Below are positions 14,873 through 15,776 of a stretch of DNA of 15,776 bases, one piece after another. The position numbers and the translations under genes are program-made. How positions within the stretch are numbered: position 1 is the first letter of the stretch; each line of letters opens with the position of its first letter. Under the pieces are notes generated by a model. The model was given only the letters and a program-made list of their open reading frames with translations. It searched no databases and was not told the origin of the DNA. The DNA comes from an uncultured Lachnospiraceae bacterium (GTDB taxonomy: Bacteria > Bacillota > Clostridia > Lachnospirales > Lachnospiraceae): contig CAJUIM010000089.1 in NCBI GenBank assembly GCA_910586275.1, forward strand, positions 1-15,776, in the 5' to 3' direction.

Positions 14873-14904
14873 AAAGGTACAAAAATGTACCTTTTATGTA
14901 CCTT
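14873..14904. promoter_or_regulatory. operator-like AAAGGTAC/GTACCTT repeat cluster
   Basis: AAAGGTAC (14873-14880) and GTACCTTT (14887-14894) form a 22-bp palindrome with spacer AAAAAT, and a third half-site GTACCTT follows at 14898-14904, 11 bases after the second. This spacing puts the two direct copies on the same face of the helix. It lies about 210 bases before the permease start and about 75 bases upstream of the malQ -35. It may be the binding site of an unseen regulator of the rightward gene. Confidence 0.45.
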
Positions 14905-14956
14905 GAATGTAACTTTGGAATGTTATTCTTTTCTCAGCATCAGCCCCCTTAGAATG

Positions 14957-15043
14957 TGTCTGAACATGCATTCCCGACATCTGCCAGAAAGCAATTTCCA
15001 AACACGCTCCAAAGGCAATGAAAGCATGTCTGAAAATTGCTTT
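14957..15043. repeat. repeat-rich block upstream of the permease
   Basis: TGTCTGAA occurs at 14957 and again at 15027 in the same orientation, and AAAGCAATTT (14988-14997) is inverted as AAATTGCTTT (15034-15043) with a 36-base loop. The rest of the 14654-15111 spacer holds the malQ promoter and the GTACCTT cluster. No gene is supported here: the open frame on the minus strand lacks a ribosome binding site and would run into the permease gene. Confidence 0.35.
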
Positions 15044-15111
15044 GTGGGAGATTTGTGTCAAAGGAAGGGCTGAATTGCCGAACGATGTACTACGAAACAG
15101 GAGGGATCTAT

Positions 15112-15776
15112 ATGGAGATATCGCTGAGGAAACTTGCGGCACGCAGCTTCCGCACCTACAGAATCCGCAATCTGGCTGCCGTGCTGGCCATTATGATGAC
15201 AGCCATATTGTTTACCACAGTAACCACTATCGGAATGGGGACAATGGAATCCCTGACATTAACGATGCAGATGGCAAAGGGAAGCAAGGCGGACGGAGAC
15301 TTCCGCTATATGACCGCAGAACAGTTCGGTCAGTTGGAAAACGCCGGCTTTATAGAAAGCTACGGGCTGCGGATGCCGGTAGGTTTCCTTACGAATACCG
15401 TCCGCCATAACATTGAATTTGATGTAATGGACGAAACACAGGCAGAACTGACTTTCTGCAATCCCAGCCACGGAACCATGCCGCAGGCCGAAAATGAAGT
15501 GGTAGCCTCCGATGCGGCTTTGCATGATTTAGGGATAGAGCCTGAAATAGGAGCCGTGGTCCCGGCAGAATTTTCCGTCCGGGGCAAAACTTATCAGTTA
15601 GAATTGGTGCTCTCCGGATGGTATAAAGCAAGCAATGGACAGATAAGCATTATGTGGGCAGGAACTGCTTTCCGGGATGCCCATCCGGATATTTTCAAGT
15701 ACACATACGATACCGACACAGCTGAATATTATCCCCCTTGGGAGCCACCAGTTTCCCGCTTCAGAGCCATCCGGAA
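15112..15776 (+). CDS. FtsX-family ABC transporter permease, N-terminal part
   Basis: The frame opens at ATG 15112 (AGGAGG seven bases upstream) and stays open to the window edge, giving 221 residues of a longer protein. It begins MEISLRKLAARSFRTYRIRN, followed by one transmembrane helix (about 21-43, 'LAAVLAIMMTAILFTTVTTIGMG') and then an extracytoplasmic domain. That is the start of MacB/FtsX-type permeases, which work with an ATPase in exporting peptides or lipids, or in resistance to envelope-active compounds. The usual partner ATPase gene is not upstream, where the neighbour is the divergent malQ, so it should lie to the right or be missing. The last 17 visible residues are proline-rich ('EYYPPWEPPVSRFRAIR') and look less typical than the rest. 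This is the only plus-strand gene seen. Confidence 0.85.
   Translation, partial: MEISLRKLAARSFRTYRIRNLAAVLAIMMTAILFTTVTTIGMGTMESLTLTMQMAKGSKADGDFRYMTAEQFGQLENAGFIESYGLRMPVGFLTNTVRHNIEFDVMDETQAELTFCNPSHGTMPQAENEVVASDAALHDLGIEPEIGAVVPAEFSVRGKTYQLELVLSGWYKASNGQISIMWAGTAFRDAHPDIFKYTYDTDTAEYYPPWEPPVSRFRAIR

Noticed and set aside
14894..15142. 82-codon minus-strand frame between the permease and malQ
   Set aside because: No ribosome binding site, runs antisense into the permease start and covers the repeat-rich spacer; better explained as non-coding repeat sequence.

Overview
The window reads as a chromosomal segment of a gut-type Clostridia bacterium, most likely Lachnospiraceae. The basis is moderate GC, strong AGGAGG-type ribosome binding sites, a YesM/YesN-LplB/YtcP-type sugar-uptake operon, an RsgI-like anti-sigma factor, and a long FtsX-type permease of the kind common in that group. 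No species can be named from the sequence alone. Twelve complete protein genes lie on the minus strand, and one gene on the plus strand runs off the right edge. I saw no tRNA, rRNA, CRISPR array, intact insertion sequence or phage gene.

Left part (77-3989, read right to left): a likely single transcript encodes a small secreted histidine-rich repeat protein, an ECF sigma factor, its membrane anti-sigma factor (which ends in a histidine-rich extracytoplasmic tail) and a 674-residue DUF2264 protein. An ECF-type promoter (TGAAAG-N17-CGTA) sits in front of the histidine-rich gene, so the sigma factor probably drives its own operon. The pairing of a His-rich sensor tail with a His-rich secreted product suggests an envelope system that responds to metal, or perhaps pH. 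This is the most unusual part of the window.

Middle part (4015-12222): an ABC importer for an oligosaccharide-like solute (lipoprotein binding protein and two permeases, with no ATPase gene) is followed by its two-component system (YesM-like kinase, YesN-like AraC regulator) and then by an enoate-reductase-type iron-sulfur flavoenzyme. All six genes are co-directional, with no convincing terminator until a hairpin after the flavoenzyme. The binding-protein gene is separated from the permeases by a stem-loop that could set its higher expression.

Right part (12268-15776): a YbaK-type aminoacyl-tRNA deacylase and a 4-alpha-glucanotransferase (MalQ), each followed by a factor-independent terminator on the minus strand. 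Divergent from malQ is the start of an FtsX-family ABC permease. The 458-base malQ/permease gap carries a clear malQ promoter, an operator-like GTACCTT repeat cluster and inverted repeats. The malQ-to-deacylase spacer is highly structured and may be a dispersed repeat.
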